Assembly (NCBI GenBank): GCA_024743405.1
Contig: JANSWP010000012.1
Coordinates: 1 to 64,000 of the forward strand
Length of the DNA: 64,000 nt
Direction: 5' to 3'
Origin: Bacteroidota bacterium
Lineage (GTDB): Bacteria; Bacteroidota; Bacteroidia; Chitinophagales; Saprospiraceae
The notes under the pieces are model-generated. The model was not told the origin of the DNA. It searched no databases and saw nothing but the letters and a program-made list of their open reading frames with translations. This document shows positions 7,240 through 15,096 of this stretch, in pieces (position 1 is the first letter of the stretch; each line of letters starts with the position of its first letter). Both the position numbers and the translations under genes were made by a program.

Positions 7240-8481
7240 ATGAAAAAATTTATACTCATTTCGGCGATTATTGAATTATTGGCAGGTGTCGTTTTGTTCT
7301 TTGCACCTCAATTAGTTCCCGATTTTGCAAATGGTCCAGGAAGTCATATGGCAATGGGTCGAATGTATGGAGCAGCCGCATTAGGCTTGGGGCTTTTTGC
7401 GCTTCAAGTCTGGAGAAATTTTGACAATGAAACCTTGATTAAGGTTTTTCTTTCTTCTTTTCTGGTGTTTCATCTTGGAGTATTTATTGCCATTATTGCG
7501 AGTTTTCTGGCTGGTGTTTTTGCCAATCCGGGAGCTGCGATGTTGCATTTGATTTTGGCAATTTTTACGGCGTATTATTTATTCAAAAATAATTTGGCTA
7601 ATCTTCCAAGGGGTAGAAAAATACTCGCAGGAGTTGCTCTGGTTATTGGAACATTTGGAGTGCTCCTTTCCTTAATGCCCAATATTTTACATCAGGCTGG
7701 TTTACATCCCGATTATGCTGATGCAAAAGAATATGATTTAAAAGGTAAAAAAGCACTCATTATTACGACAAGTCATGGTGTCTTAAATGCGCCTGGTGAA
7801 ACAACGGGTGACCCTACAGGTGTTTTTGGTTCAGAAATGACTGTACCCTATTACGAATTCCAAGATGCAGGAATGGAGGTTGATGTGGCGAGTATCAAAG
7901 GCGGCGAAATTCCAATTGACCCTCAATCTTTTATTTTTTTGATAAAATCGGATGCCGATGATCGCTATTTAGCTGATGAAACCTTTCAAAACAAAGTCAA
8001 GAACTCCCTAAAAATAGACGATGTCGATTTCACTCAATACGATGTGATTTGGATGGCAGGTGGCTGGGGGGCTGCTTATGATTTGGGACAATCTGAAGTA
8101 TTAGGTAAAAAAGTAAGTGAAGCTTATTATGCGCAGACACCCGTTATTGGAAGTGTTTGTCATGGGGCGTTAGGCTTGATTCAAGCAAGGGATACTTTGG
8201 GCAATTATTTGATTACAGGAAGAACGATGACTGGAGTGACTGATAAGCAATTAAAAGAATTGGGGATTACCGTAACGCCACTTCATCCGGAAACGGAATT
8301 GCGAAAATTAGGCGTCAATTTTAAAAGCAATACAGGTAACAGAGATATGCTTCAAACAATAACAGTTATTGATGAAGAAAGAAGATTTGTCACCGGACAA
8401 AATCAAAATTCGGGGCATGAAACAGCACAGAAGATAATGGGAATCTTGTTGGAGAACTCTACCAAACCTGTTTTGGATTAA
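7240..8481 (+). CDS. Membrane-anchored DJ-1/PfpI-family protein
   Basis: The 413-aa product combines two parts. Residues 1 to about 150 form four or five hydrophobic helices. From about residue 165 a class-I glutamine-amidotransferase-like DJ-1/PfpI domain follows, with the nucleophile elbow G-S-V-C-H-G-A at Cys307-His308, the D-V-I-W-M-A-G-G-W-G loop before it, and an S-H-G-V-L-N-A start typical of the Hsp31/YhbO-like branch. That branch includes glyoxalase-III and protein-deglycase candidates. Fusion to a multi-helix membrane part is unusual and would place the domain at the membrane. Same-strand neighbours suggest it belongs to the TetR-linked gene block. Confidence 0.85.
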   Translation: MKKFILISAIIELLAGVVLFFAPQLVPDFANGPGSHMAMGRMYGAAALGLGLFALQVWRNFDNETLIKVFLSSFLVFHLGVFIAIIASFLAGVFANPGAAMLHLILAIFTAYYLFKNNLANLPRGRKILAGVALVIGTFGVLLSLMPNILHQAGLHPDYADAKEYDLKGKKALIITTSHGVLNAPGETTGDPTGVFGSEMTVPYYEFQDAGMEVDVASIKGGEIPIDPQSFIFLIKSDADDRYLADETFQNKVKNSLKIDDVDFTQYDVIWMAGGWGAAYDLGQSEVLGKKVSEAYYAQTPVIGSVCHGALGLIQARDTLGNYLITGRTMTGVTDKQLKELGITVTPLHPETELRKLGVNFKSNTGNRDMLQTITVIDEERRFVTGQNQNSGHETAQKIMGILLENSTKPVLD

Positions 8482-8489
8482 TCAAAAAA

Positions 8490-8590
8490 CGGTAGACGGT
8501 GAACAGTTGCTCGTTCCTCGCTTGACGTTAGAAAGCATGAATGTTCAGTCAAGCGAGGCACTAGCGCCCCTCCACCGTCTACCTTCCACC
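8490..8590. repeat. Intercistronic hairpin repeat E (GGTAGACGG type)
   Basis: GGTAGACGGTG at 8491 pairs with CACCGTCTACC at 8573-8583. Further in, CCTCGCTTGAC pairs with GTCAAGCGAGG. The arms are about 36 bp with roughly three quarters matching. The element ends CCACCAAAAAAATT directly before the ATG at 8600, just as element B does before 2616. Confidence 0.8.
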
Positions 8591-8599
8591 AAAAAAATT

Positions 8600-9397
8600 A
8601 TGTTAGTAGTAGAAACTATATCAGACGGTACTAAAATGGCTCAAAACCAACCCAGAGCTTTACGCTGGGCTATGTCAGGTATCAAACGTAGAGCTATTCT
8701 AGCCAGGCTACCATTAATTTCTTCTCTTATTCCAAAATCAATGATTTCTTATGTTGGAAGCAATTTACCAGTTAATGGAATGATGTTGCACGGAGGTGGT
8801 CCGATGCATTCAGCAGGAACAATTGATGAAAATAAATGCTGTGTTGACCCTCTGACCTTAGACCCTGATGACCCCGATTTTATTACGAAAACTTCTGGCG
8901 GTCTAAAATATATTGATGATGATACTTTCATTCCTGCACATCCCGAAAGAATTATCGGCAACTTTACAGCACTTAATCGATTTTTGACAAACGTTTCAAA
9001 AGACTTTATTGCAGCAAGTTTTAATAGAAAACTGATTCCCCATAAAACAACCAGAGAGAAAATTGAAGCATACTTAGCCACCGTTCGAGAATGTAAAAAA
9101 TTAGACCGTAAAATTATTTTAGAGCAAAGAGCCACTTTCGCTTTTCGTTCAAAAAATTGCCCTGACAATAACGATTGGCGAGAACCAGTTACTGATACCA
9201 TTCATGGCATTATGTTTTTTGAGTGGGGCGTAAAAGGGCAAAAGTTTACGGGTGCCATTTTGGGAGGAACAGGAAAATATGCAGGAGCAACTGGAGAATT
9301 TCATCGAGAGCGATTATTAGCTCCAAATTTTGCGGGGGCAGAGACTTTTAGGATTACATTTCCCGATTTGCCATTACCTGATTATTATCCGCAGTAA
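8600..9397 (+). CDS. Hypothetical protein with dirigent/AOC-barrel-like C-terminus
   Basis: I do not recognise this 265-aa protein as a whole. Near the C-terminus the stretch F-T-G-A-I-L-G-G-T-G-K-Y-A-G-A-T-G-E-F resembles the glycine-rich strand motif of allene-oxide-cyclase-like and dirigent barrels (G-G-T-G-x-[FY]-x-G-A-x-G). The start at 8600 is preferred over 8507 because the earlier 31 codons lie inside hairpin repeat E and the ATG follows a run of A. No signal peptide is evident. A role in modifying or binding a lipid-derived substrate would fit the neighbourhood, but this is a guess. Confidence 0.7.
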   Translation: MLVVETISDGTKMAQNQPRALRWAMSGIKRRAILARLPLISSLIPKSMISYVGSNLPVNGMMLHGGGPMHSAGTIDENKCCVDPLTLDPDDPDFITKTSGGLKYIDDDTFIPAHPERIIGNFTALNRFLTNVSKDFIAASFNRKLIPHKTTREKIEAYLATVRECKKLDRKIILEQRATFAFRSKNCPDNNDWREPVTDTIHGIMFFEWGVKGQKFTGAILGGTGKYAGATGEFHRERLLAPNFAGAETFRITFPDLPLPDYYPQ

Positions 9398-9431
9398 TTT
9401 CAAGATCAGACTTTAATCAACACATCCTACC

Positions 9432-9785
9432 ATGAAAAAATTAAGCATTTTATTCATTGCCCTATTCTACATTTTTGCACTTTCTGCTCAAGATTCCTTA
9501 AAAGGTATTTGGCTAACAGGAGAGGAGAACACTAAAATCGAAACCTATCAAAAAGATGGGGTGTGGTTTGGTAAAATTGTGTCTTCTGATAATCCAAATG
9601 CAAAAATCGGAACAGATATTTTAAGAGATTTGAAAAAAGATAACGGTGAATGGAAGGGAAAAATATTTGCTGCTAAACGGGGTAAAATTATGGATGCTAT
9701 AATTGAACCTACTAAGAATATTTTAAAAATAACAGTATCTGCGGGGTTCTTCAGTAAGAACTTAGAATGGAAGCGATTTGAATGA
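9432..9785 (+). CDS. DUF2147 family secreted protein
   Basis: The 117-aa protein begins with a clear signal peptide ending at about A-L-S-A-Q. Its mature part follows the DUF2147 pattern: G-I-W-L-T-G-E near the start, a G-K-I strand, then D-I-L-R-D-L-K-K and a final L-E-W-K-R. Members are small periplasmic beta-rich proteins of unknown function, common in Bacteroidota. It sits between the barrel-like hypothetical protein and the sulfatase on the same strand. Confidence 0.8.
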   Translation: MKKLSILFIALFYIFALSAQDSLKGIWLTGEENTKIETYQKDGVWFGKIVSSDNPNAKIGTDILRDLKKDNGEWKGKIFAAKRGKIMDAIIEPTKNILKITVSAGFFSKNLEWKRFE

Positions 9786-9804
9786 AATCATAACCTTTAT
9801 AGCA

Positions 9805-11589
9805 ATGAAAAATACCAACTTTACTCAAAAAAGGGAATTGATATTCATTACCCTTTCTTTGTTTTTGACCACTTCTCTTTTTACACAAGAAAGTCAACAA
9901 ATAGATTCTAGTACCACCCCACCCAATATTGTCTTAATTTTGGTGGATGATGCCGCTTTAATGGATTTCGGATGCTATGGTGGCGAAGCTCAAACCCCAA
10001 ATATTGACCGATTGGCAAAACGAGGCACCATGTTCACCAATTACCATACTTCCCCTATGTGCGCACCGTCTCGTTCAATGCTGATGACGGGTTATGACAG
10101 CCATTTAGCAGGCGTACCAAATCTCCCCATTTTTACACCTCCTGAATACGCCACAAAGTCTGATTACGAAGGTGTTTTGAATGATAAAGTACTCACCGTT
10201 GCCACTCGATTAAAGCGAAAAAATTACCATACTTATGCTACCGGAAAATGGCATTTAGGGCATTCTGAATCGAATTTACCAAGCAAACGAGGCTTTGACC
10301 GCACGTATATTTTAGATGCTTCAGGCGCAGATAATTATGAACATCGCCCCTATTTGCCAACACAAGACTCGAAACCGCCATGGTATAAAGATGGTAAGCG
10401 AATTGACCTCCCTGAAGACTTTTATTCTTCTCGAAATTTGGTAGATGAAATGATAAACTTCATGGAAGAAGGCCCAAAAGATGAAAACCCATTCTTTGCT
10501 TATCTTGCTTTTCAAGCTATTCACATTCCTGTTCAAGCACCAAAAGAGTACACGGAAAAATATATTGAAACTTACGAAAAAGGCTGGGCTGCCATTAAGC
10601 AACAACGATATGAAAATGCTAAAAAATTAGGCATTATTCCTTCTGATGCCCCATTAGGAGATATGCTTCCCGTTTTGAATAAATGGGATAAATTAAGTGA
10701 AGAAGAACAAAAATATAAAGCCAAGGCAATGGCGGTTAATGCGGGAATGTTGGAAGCAATGGATGTTCATATTGGGCGATATATTCAATATTTGGAAGAA
10801 CAAAATAAATTTGATAATACGGTTTTTATCATTACTTCTGATAATGGACCGGAAGCAAGTTCGGTAGGAGATGTTAATTCCATGAAAATCTGGCTTAAAA
10901 CCGTGAGTTATCATCAGGATTATGACCGATTGGGCGAAAAAGGTTCTTTTAATTATATCGGTCCTGAATTTGCCAGTGCTGCTGCCGGGCCAAGTGCCTA
11001 TTTTAAATTTTATGCGGGGGAAGGTGGTCTGCGTGTTCCGTTGATTTTTTCAGGGGCAAATATTCCCCAAGCTCAATCTGTTCCAGCTTTTTCCATGGTC
11101 ACGGATGTTACGCCCACGATTCTTTCCATTGCAGGAATAGACGAACCAGTGGAAGCACCAGCAGGACCAATGACAGGCAAGAGTTTATACCCACTTATCC
11201 AGGGAGAAACTGATAAAATTTATGAAGCTGATGAAACGATCGGAATGGAAGCTGCAGGTCAATGCGCTTTATACAAAGGCGATATGAAATTAGTCAGAAA
11301 CGGCAAACCTTATGGTGATGGGATTTGGAGAATGTATAACCTTGCCAAAGACCCAGGGGAAACTTTTGATTTAAAAGCAGTTAAACCAACATTGTTTGCA
11401 GAAATGATTCGCCATTATTCAGAATACACCACTGAATTTGGGGTTTTAGAAATGGGGATTAATTATGAGCCTTTGTTGGAAATTCAGAATAAGCTAATTG
11501 GACAAATTCGGCAATCTGCAATACCTTGGTTGATTGGGTTCGTCATTTTGTTGATTGGTTGGAGAATTGGAAGATGGCTAAAATGGTAG
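9805..11589 (+). CDS. Arylsulfatase-type sulfatase with C-terminal membrane helix
   Basis: The sulfatase fold is evident from P-N-I-V-L-I-L-V-D-D (metal-binding Asp pair) and the formylglycine motif C-A-P-S-R with Cys86. G-K-W-H-L-G and S-D-N-G-P-E supply further active-site residues. The enzyme hydrolyses sulfate esters after Cys86 is converted to formylglycine by a maturation enzyme not seen in this window. A signal peptide leads the protein. A single hydrophobic helix close to the C-terminus (about residues 573-590), followed by R and K, is uncommon for sulfatases and suggests membrane anchoring. The ATG at 9805 is preferred; an upstream in-frame ATG at 9778 would overlap the previous gene and spoil the signal peptide. 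Confidence 0.9.
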   Translation: MKNTNFTQKRELIFITLSLFLTTSLFTQESQQIDSSTTPPNIVLILVDDAALMDFGCYGGEAQTPNIDRLAKRGTMFTNYHTSPMCAPSRSMLMTGYDSHLAGVPNLPIFTPPEYATKSDYEGVLNDKVLTVATRLKRKNYHTYATGKWHLGHSESNLPSKRGFDRTYILDASGADNYEHRPYLPTQDSKPPWYKDGKRIDLPEDFYSSRNLVDEMINFMEEGPKDENPFFAYLAFQAIHIPVQAPKEYTEKYIETYEKGWAAIKQQRYENAKKLGIIPSDAPLGDMLPVLNKWDKLSEEEQKYKAKAMAVNAGMLEAMDVHIGRYIQYLEEQNKFDNTVFIITSDNGPEASSVGDVNSMKIWLKTVSYHQDYDRLGEKGSFNYIGPEFASAAAGPSAYFKFYAGEGGLRVPLIFSGANIPQAQSVPAFSMVTDVTPTILSIAGIDEPVEAPAGPMTGKSLYPLIQGETDKIYEADETIGMEAAGQCALYKGDMKLVRNGKPYGDGIWRMYNLAKDPGETFDLKAVKPTLFAEMIRHYSEYTTEFGVLEMGINYEPLLEIQNKLIGQIRQSAIPWLIGFVILLIGWRIGRWLKW

Positions 11590-11750
11590 TATCCTTATCT
11601 ACTAATAGTCCCTGATTTCATATCCAAAATAACAATATATAGTGTTGGCACTATGTTTATGTCGATTAAGCTCATTGTTTTATAATGGCTTGAAAATCAG
11701 ATTTTTAACCCTGTAGGTACGAGCCCTTGTGGGATCACTTTCTTACCACT

Positions 11751-11781
11751 AAAAGTGACACAATGCATTGTATCACTTTTT
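11751..11781. terminator. Bidirectional rho-independent terminator
   Basis: AAAAGTGA and TCACTTTT flank the perfect palindrome ACAATGCATTGT, and the right arm continues into a T run. It lies between the convergent sulfatase and response-regulator genes and can serve both. Confidence 0.75.
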
Positions 11782-12474
11782 TTATTCTACTACAAAATGA
11801 TAACCAATTCCCTTGAGTGTAACAATTTTAACCTTCTCATCCTCTTTTAAAAAATTGCGCAATTTTTTAATGTAAACGTCTAAGTTTCGGGAGTTAAAGA
11901 AGGAATCATCTCCCCATACTTGTTTCAAAATATCTCGACGATCAACAGCTATGTTTCTATGTTCTGTGAGTATTTTTAATAGTTGTGTTTCGCGGTGAGA
12001 AAGTTCTTTAATCTGATCATTTAAGTGTAATTCAAACTTTTGAGGAAAGAACGTGTATTTGCCAATGTCAACGGCAGTACTGGGAGAGATTTCCTGTTTT
12101 TTTCCTTTCGTAATTCGCATTAAATTATTAATCCGAACAATCAACTCTTCCATGCTAAAAGGCTTTTTGATATAATCATTTCCGCCTGATTCGAAGCCTT
12201 TTAAAACGTCATTTGTTTGGTTCTTTGCGGTAAGAAAAATGATTGGAATTTTTGGATTTGAACCTCGGATTTCCTGCCCAATTGTAAAGCCATCTTTGTT
12301 TGGGAGCATTACATCAAGCACACAGAGGTCGGGTTTGAATTTTTCAAAAGCCCGCAAAACTAAGTTTCCATCGCTGATTAAACTGACTTCAAAATCACGA
12401 CTTTCGAGACTTTCTTTGACAATCTTTGCAAGATAAGGTTCGTCTTCGACGTATAGGAGTTTTGTCTTTTTCAT
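11782..12474 (-). CDS. OmpR-family response regulator
   Basis: The 230-aa regulator has a CheY-like receiver domain with acidic residues E10-D11, phosphoacceptor Asp54 in V-L-D-V-M-L-P and the conserved K-K-P-F. A winged-helix output domain follows from about residue 130, with R-N-L-D-V-Y-I-K-K-L-R as recognition helix and G-I-G-Y-H-F in the wing. The start codon directly abuts the stop of the upstream histidine kinase, so they are translated together. The pair resembles RprXY-type systems of Bacteroidota. A tandem repeat at 14106-14125 is a likely binding site. Confidence 0.95.
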   Translation of the reverse strand: MKKTKLLYVEDEPYLAKIVKESLESRDFEVSLISDGNLVLRAFEKFKPDLCVLDVMLPNKDGFTIGQEIRGSNPKIPIIFLTAKNQTNDVLKGFESGGNDYIKKPFSMEELIVRINNLMRITKGKKQEISPSTAVDIGKYTFFPQKFELHLNDQIKELSHRETQLLKILTEHRNIAVDRRDILKQVWGDDSFFNSRNLDVYIKKLRNFLKEDEKVKIVTLKGIGYHFVVE

Positions 12475-14064
12475 TTAGTGAATATGTTTGGGTAAACTAA
12501 CAACAAAACAAGTCCCTTCTCCAAAATTACTTTCCACCTCTATTGTTCCATGATGCTTTTCCACTACGCTTGCCACATAACTCAATCCCAACCCATGTCC
12601 TTTTACATTATGCGTATCACCTGTTGGAACGCGGAAAAATTTCTCGAAAATCTTTTCTTTAAACTCATTTGAAATGCCAATTCCTGAATCTTTAACCGAC
12701 ATCGAAATTTGGCTGTCTGATTCATTTAGGTTGACCTGAATATTTGGATTTAAAGGGCTGTATTTTAATGCATTATCTAGTAGGTTATAAATTACACTTG
12801 TCAAGTGGATTTTATCGCCTTCGATGTAAAAATTGCCATTTGAAAATTCAAAATCGACTTGTGCTCGGAACTTCTCAAATTGTAATTTCATAGAATTCAA
12901 AATCTCTCGAACCAATTCTTTTAAGTCCAAAGTTTCGATTTTTAATTCCGGTTCAGCTTTTTCGAATTGAGACATTTTCAAGACCTTATCGACTAACATG
13001 CCGAGGCGAGCGAGTTCGTGTTTAGAGATATTCAAATATTCTTGCGTTCGTTCGGGGTTTTGGAGGGCGTTAAAATTACTCATCGCCTCTATCGCTACGC
13101 CGACCGTTGTAATTGGCGTTTTTAACTCATGTGTAACATTACTAATGAAATCATTTTTTATTTCGGTCAATCTTTGCTGTTTTTTTAGGCTTTGATAAAC
13201 CAAAAAGAACGACAGAGCAATGCAACCAAATAAGAAAATTGAAAATAAGATTTCAGGAATTATTTGTCGAAGCAAGAAACCTTTGTATTCTGGAAATGCG
13301 ACGGCGTAATGTTCGCCACTAGGTAAGTCATTGTAACTTTCGGAAAGAAAAATGGATCTTGGGGATACTTCACTGTGGTTCGTTTGAACAATATTATATG
13401 CTAAGTTGATTTCAGAATCGTCAATTGCCTTTCCAAATCTGTCATTCAATAGAACTAAAACCGTTGTGTCAGAGGTATTCAAAAAGGTTGAATCTAACGA
13501 AATGCTGTCTTTCTGGCTCAAAGAAATATATAGGGAAAGTGATCCTGTTGTGCCTTTATGAATTTTCTTGAAAGTGCTGTCTTTCGTTATAGAAAATGAA
13601 CTGCCAATTGGAAATTTTTTCATTTCCCCAATAGAATCATTACCGATTTTTATCATCGAACGAAATGAAGGTTTTTCTTTAGTTCTAAATTCGATAGGTT
13701 CATCTGTTTTAGTTGTATGAACGGTAATTTGAATGGAAGTATCTAGCTTTTTAAAGGAGTTTTCGGATTGAATAATCATTTTTTCGAAAACGCCCTCGCC
13801 TTTATTTTTGGTAAACCCTGCTCGAATGGGGGATATCGAATCAGGGATCATTATTGCGATGGGATCTAAAAATAGTTCCTGAATCATTTCCTCCTCAATT
13901 CCCCGAATTGAATTGAGAAACATATAATCAGTTTCGTTTTTCAATACGGCATACTCATCCTCATATACTTTTTGGAGCCAGTATCCCAAAAAGATCAAGA
14001 GCAAAATCAGGCTGCCTGACATGAGCAAAATTGAAAATTTGTTTCTATTTAATAATTGTTTCAC
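12475..14064 (-). CDS. Sensor histidine kinase
   Basis: The 529-aa membrane kinase has a first transmembrane helix near residues 12-30, an extracytoplasmic sensor region of about 230 residues with no recognised fold, and a second helix near 268-292. A HisKA domain follows with the phosphorylated His in T-H-E-L-K-T-P (about residue 313). The ATPase domain has the N-box N-L-L-D-N-A-L-K-Y, D-S-G-I-G-I and G-H-G-L-G-L-S. It partners the response regulator encoded immediately downstream. The divergent GLPGLI and outer-membrane-barrel genes are the probable targets, suggesting that it senses envelope conditions. Confidence 0.95.
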   Translation of the reverse strand: MKQLLNRNKFSILLMSGSLILLLIFLGYWLQKVYEDEYAVLKNETDYMFLNSIRGIEEEMIQELFLDPIAIMIPDSISPIRAGFTKNKGEGVFEKMIIQSENSFKKLDTSIQITVHTTKTDEPIEFRTKEKPSFRSMIKIGNDSIGEMKKFPIGSSFSITKDSTFKKIHKGTTGSLSLYISLSQKDSISLDSTFLNTSDTTVLVLLNDRFGKAIDDSEINLAYNIVQTNHSEVSPRSIFLSESYNDLPSGEHYAVAFPEYKGFLLRQIIPEILFSIFLFGCIALSFFLVYQSLKKQQRLTEIKNDFISNVTHELKTPITTVGVAIEAMSNFNALQNPERTQEYLNISKHELARLGMLVDKVLKMSQFEKAEPELKIETLDLKELVREILNSMKLQFEKFRAQVDFEFSNGNFYIEGDKIHLTSVIYNLLDNALKYSPLNPNIQVNLNESDSQISMSVKDSGIGISNEFKEKIFEKFFRVPTGDTHNVKGHGLGLSYVASVVEKHHGTIEVESNFGEGTCFVVSLPKHIH

Positions 14065-14105
14065 TACTCAAAAGTAAGGGCTTAATGAATAAGAGACACA
14101 TTCCT

Positions 14106-14125
14106 TTAACCTTAATTAACCTTAA
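14106..14125. promoter_or_regulatory. Putative response-regulator binding site (tandem direct repeats)
   Basis: TTAACCTTAA occurs twice back to back, with an inverted AAGGTT and a third TTAACC following up to 14142. Tandem 10- to 11-bp direct repeats are the usual target of OmpR-family regulators. The site lies in the divergent gap between the kinase gene and the GLPGLI gene. Confidence 0.6.
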
Positions 14126-14163
14126 ATCAAGGTTGATTAACCTGGTTTAGAAAAGTTTGCCTA

Positions 14164-14171
14164 TAGATTTG
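14164..14171 (+). promoter_or_regulatory. Putative -7 box of the GLPGLI gene
   Basis: TAGATTTG fits the Bacteroidota TAnnTTTG -7 element and lies about 40 bp downstream of the tandem TTAACCTTAA repeats. No good -33 TTTG is present at the usual distance, which would suit an activator-dependent promoter. Confidence 0.4.
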
Positions 14172-14274
14172 TGGCAGAAATTAACTTTTTCAAGTTGATC
14201 TTTTTGATTGATTGTATCTCTTTTTTATCAATTCGTCATCAAAGATCTGTTTTGAAAACAATCTGAAATAAAAC

Positions 14275-15027
14275 ATGAAGAACTTATTTATTTTACTTTT
14301 AATCGCAGCTCCCTTATTCCTTATCGCCCAAAATGAAGGCGAAATTCGATATGATGAAACAATTAAAATGGAAATCGATTTACCTGAAGGCCAAGAGCAT
14401 TTGCGAGCTATGATTCCTTCTGAAAGAACTTCTCAGAAAGTCCTTTATTTTACCTCTAAAGAATCGATTTACCGAGATTTTGACCCTTCAAAAGATAATG
14501 ATGAGGAAACTATTGAACACAATTCCGAAGACGGGAATGTCCAAGTTAAAATGGTCATTGCGACTCCTGATAATAAAACTTACCGCAATTTAGAAACAGG
14601 TGATATTACAACTCAACAGGAGTTTTTCGGAAAGAAGTTTTTAATCAAAGGCGACAAAACAAAGTACGAGTGGAAAATGACAACTGAACAGAAAAAAATC
14701 GGTGCTTATACTTGTATGAAAGCAGAATTGAAGGATACTTCCCGGACAGTTATTGCATGGTTTACTCCTCAAATTCCAACTTCCATTGGACCGGGTGGAT
14801 TTGGTCAGTTGCCAGGCATGATTCTCGAAATTGATATTAATGATGGGCAACAAAAAATCACTGCAAACAAAATAGAAATGAGGAAATTGGATGCTGATGA
14901 AATTGTAAAGCCAGAAAAAGGAAAGGACGTCACTCGCGAAGAATTCGATAAGATCTCTGAGGAAAAGATGAAAGAAATGGAAGAGGAAATGGGAGGAAGT
15001 GGCATGCGAATTCGAATCGGAAATTAG
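14275..15027 (+). CDS. GLPGLI family protein
   Basis: The 250-aa secreted protein starts with a signal peptide ending near L-I-A-Q. Its family motif reads G-Q-L-P-G-M-I-L at about residues 180-187, a variant of the name-giving G-L-P-G-L-I. The sequence before it, with Y-E-W-K-M and C-M-K-A-E, also follows the family. GLPGLI proteins are found only in Bacteroidota and typically sit next to a CarboxypepD_reg/TonB-type barrel, as here. Their function is unknown. The C-terminus has a highly charged K-E-M-E-E-E-M region. Confidence 0.92.
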   Translation: MKNLFILLLIAAPLFLIAQNEGEIRYDETIKMEIDLPEGQEHLRAMIPSERTSQKVLYFTSKESIYRDFDPSKDNDEETIEHNSEDGNVQVKMVIATPDNKTYRNLETGDITTQQEFFGKKFLIKGDKTKYEWKMTTEQKKIGAYTCMKAELKDTSRTVIAWFTPQIPTSIGPGGFGQLPGMILEIDINDGQQKITANKIEMRKLDADEIVKPEKGKDVTREEFDKISEEKMKEMEEEMGGSGMRIRIGN

Positions 15028-15096
15028 GTCGGTTTTCTGCTCGACTGCCTGATTACCACAGTCGAATTGAAAACCCATAAAAATCATCCAATAAAA

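Noticed and set aside
8507-8599. N-terminal extension of the gene at 8600
   Set aside because: These codons lie within hairpin repeat E; the ATG after the A run is a better start.
14641-15087. 148-aa minus-strand frame opposite the GLPGLI gene
   Set aside because: It is a shadow frame rich in Phe, Ser and His without any domain or start context.
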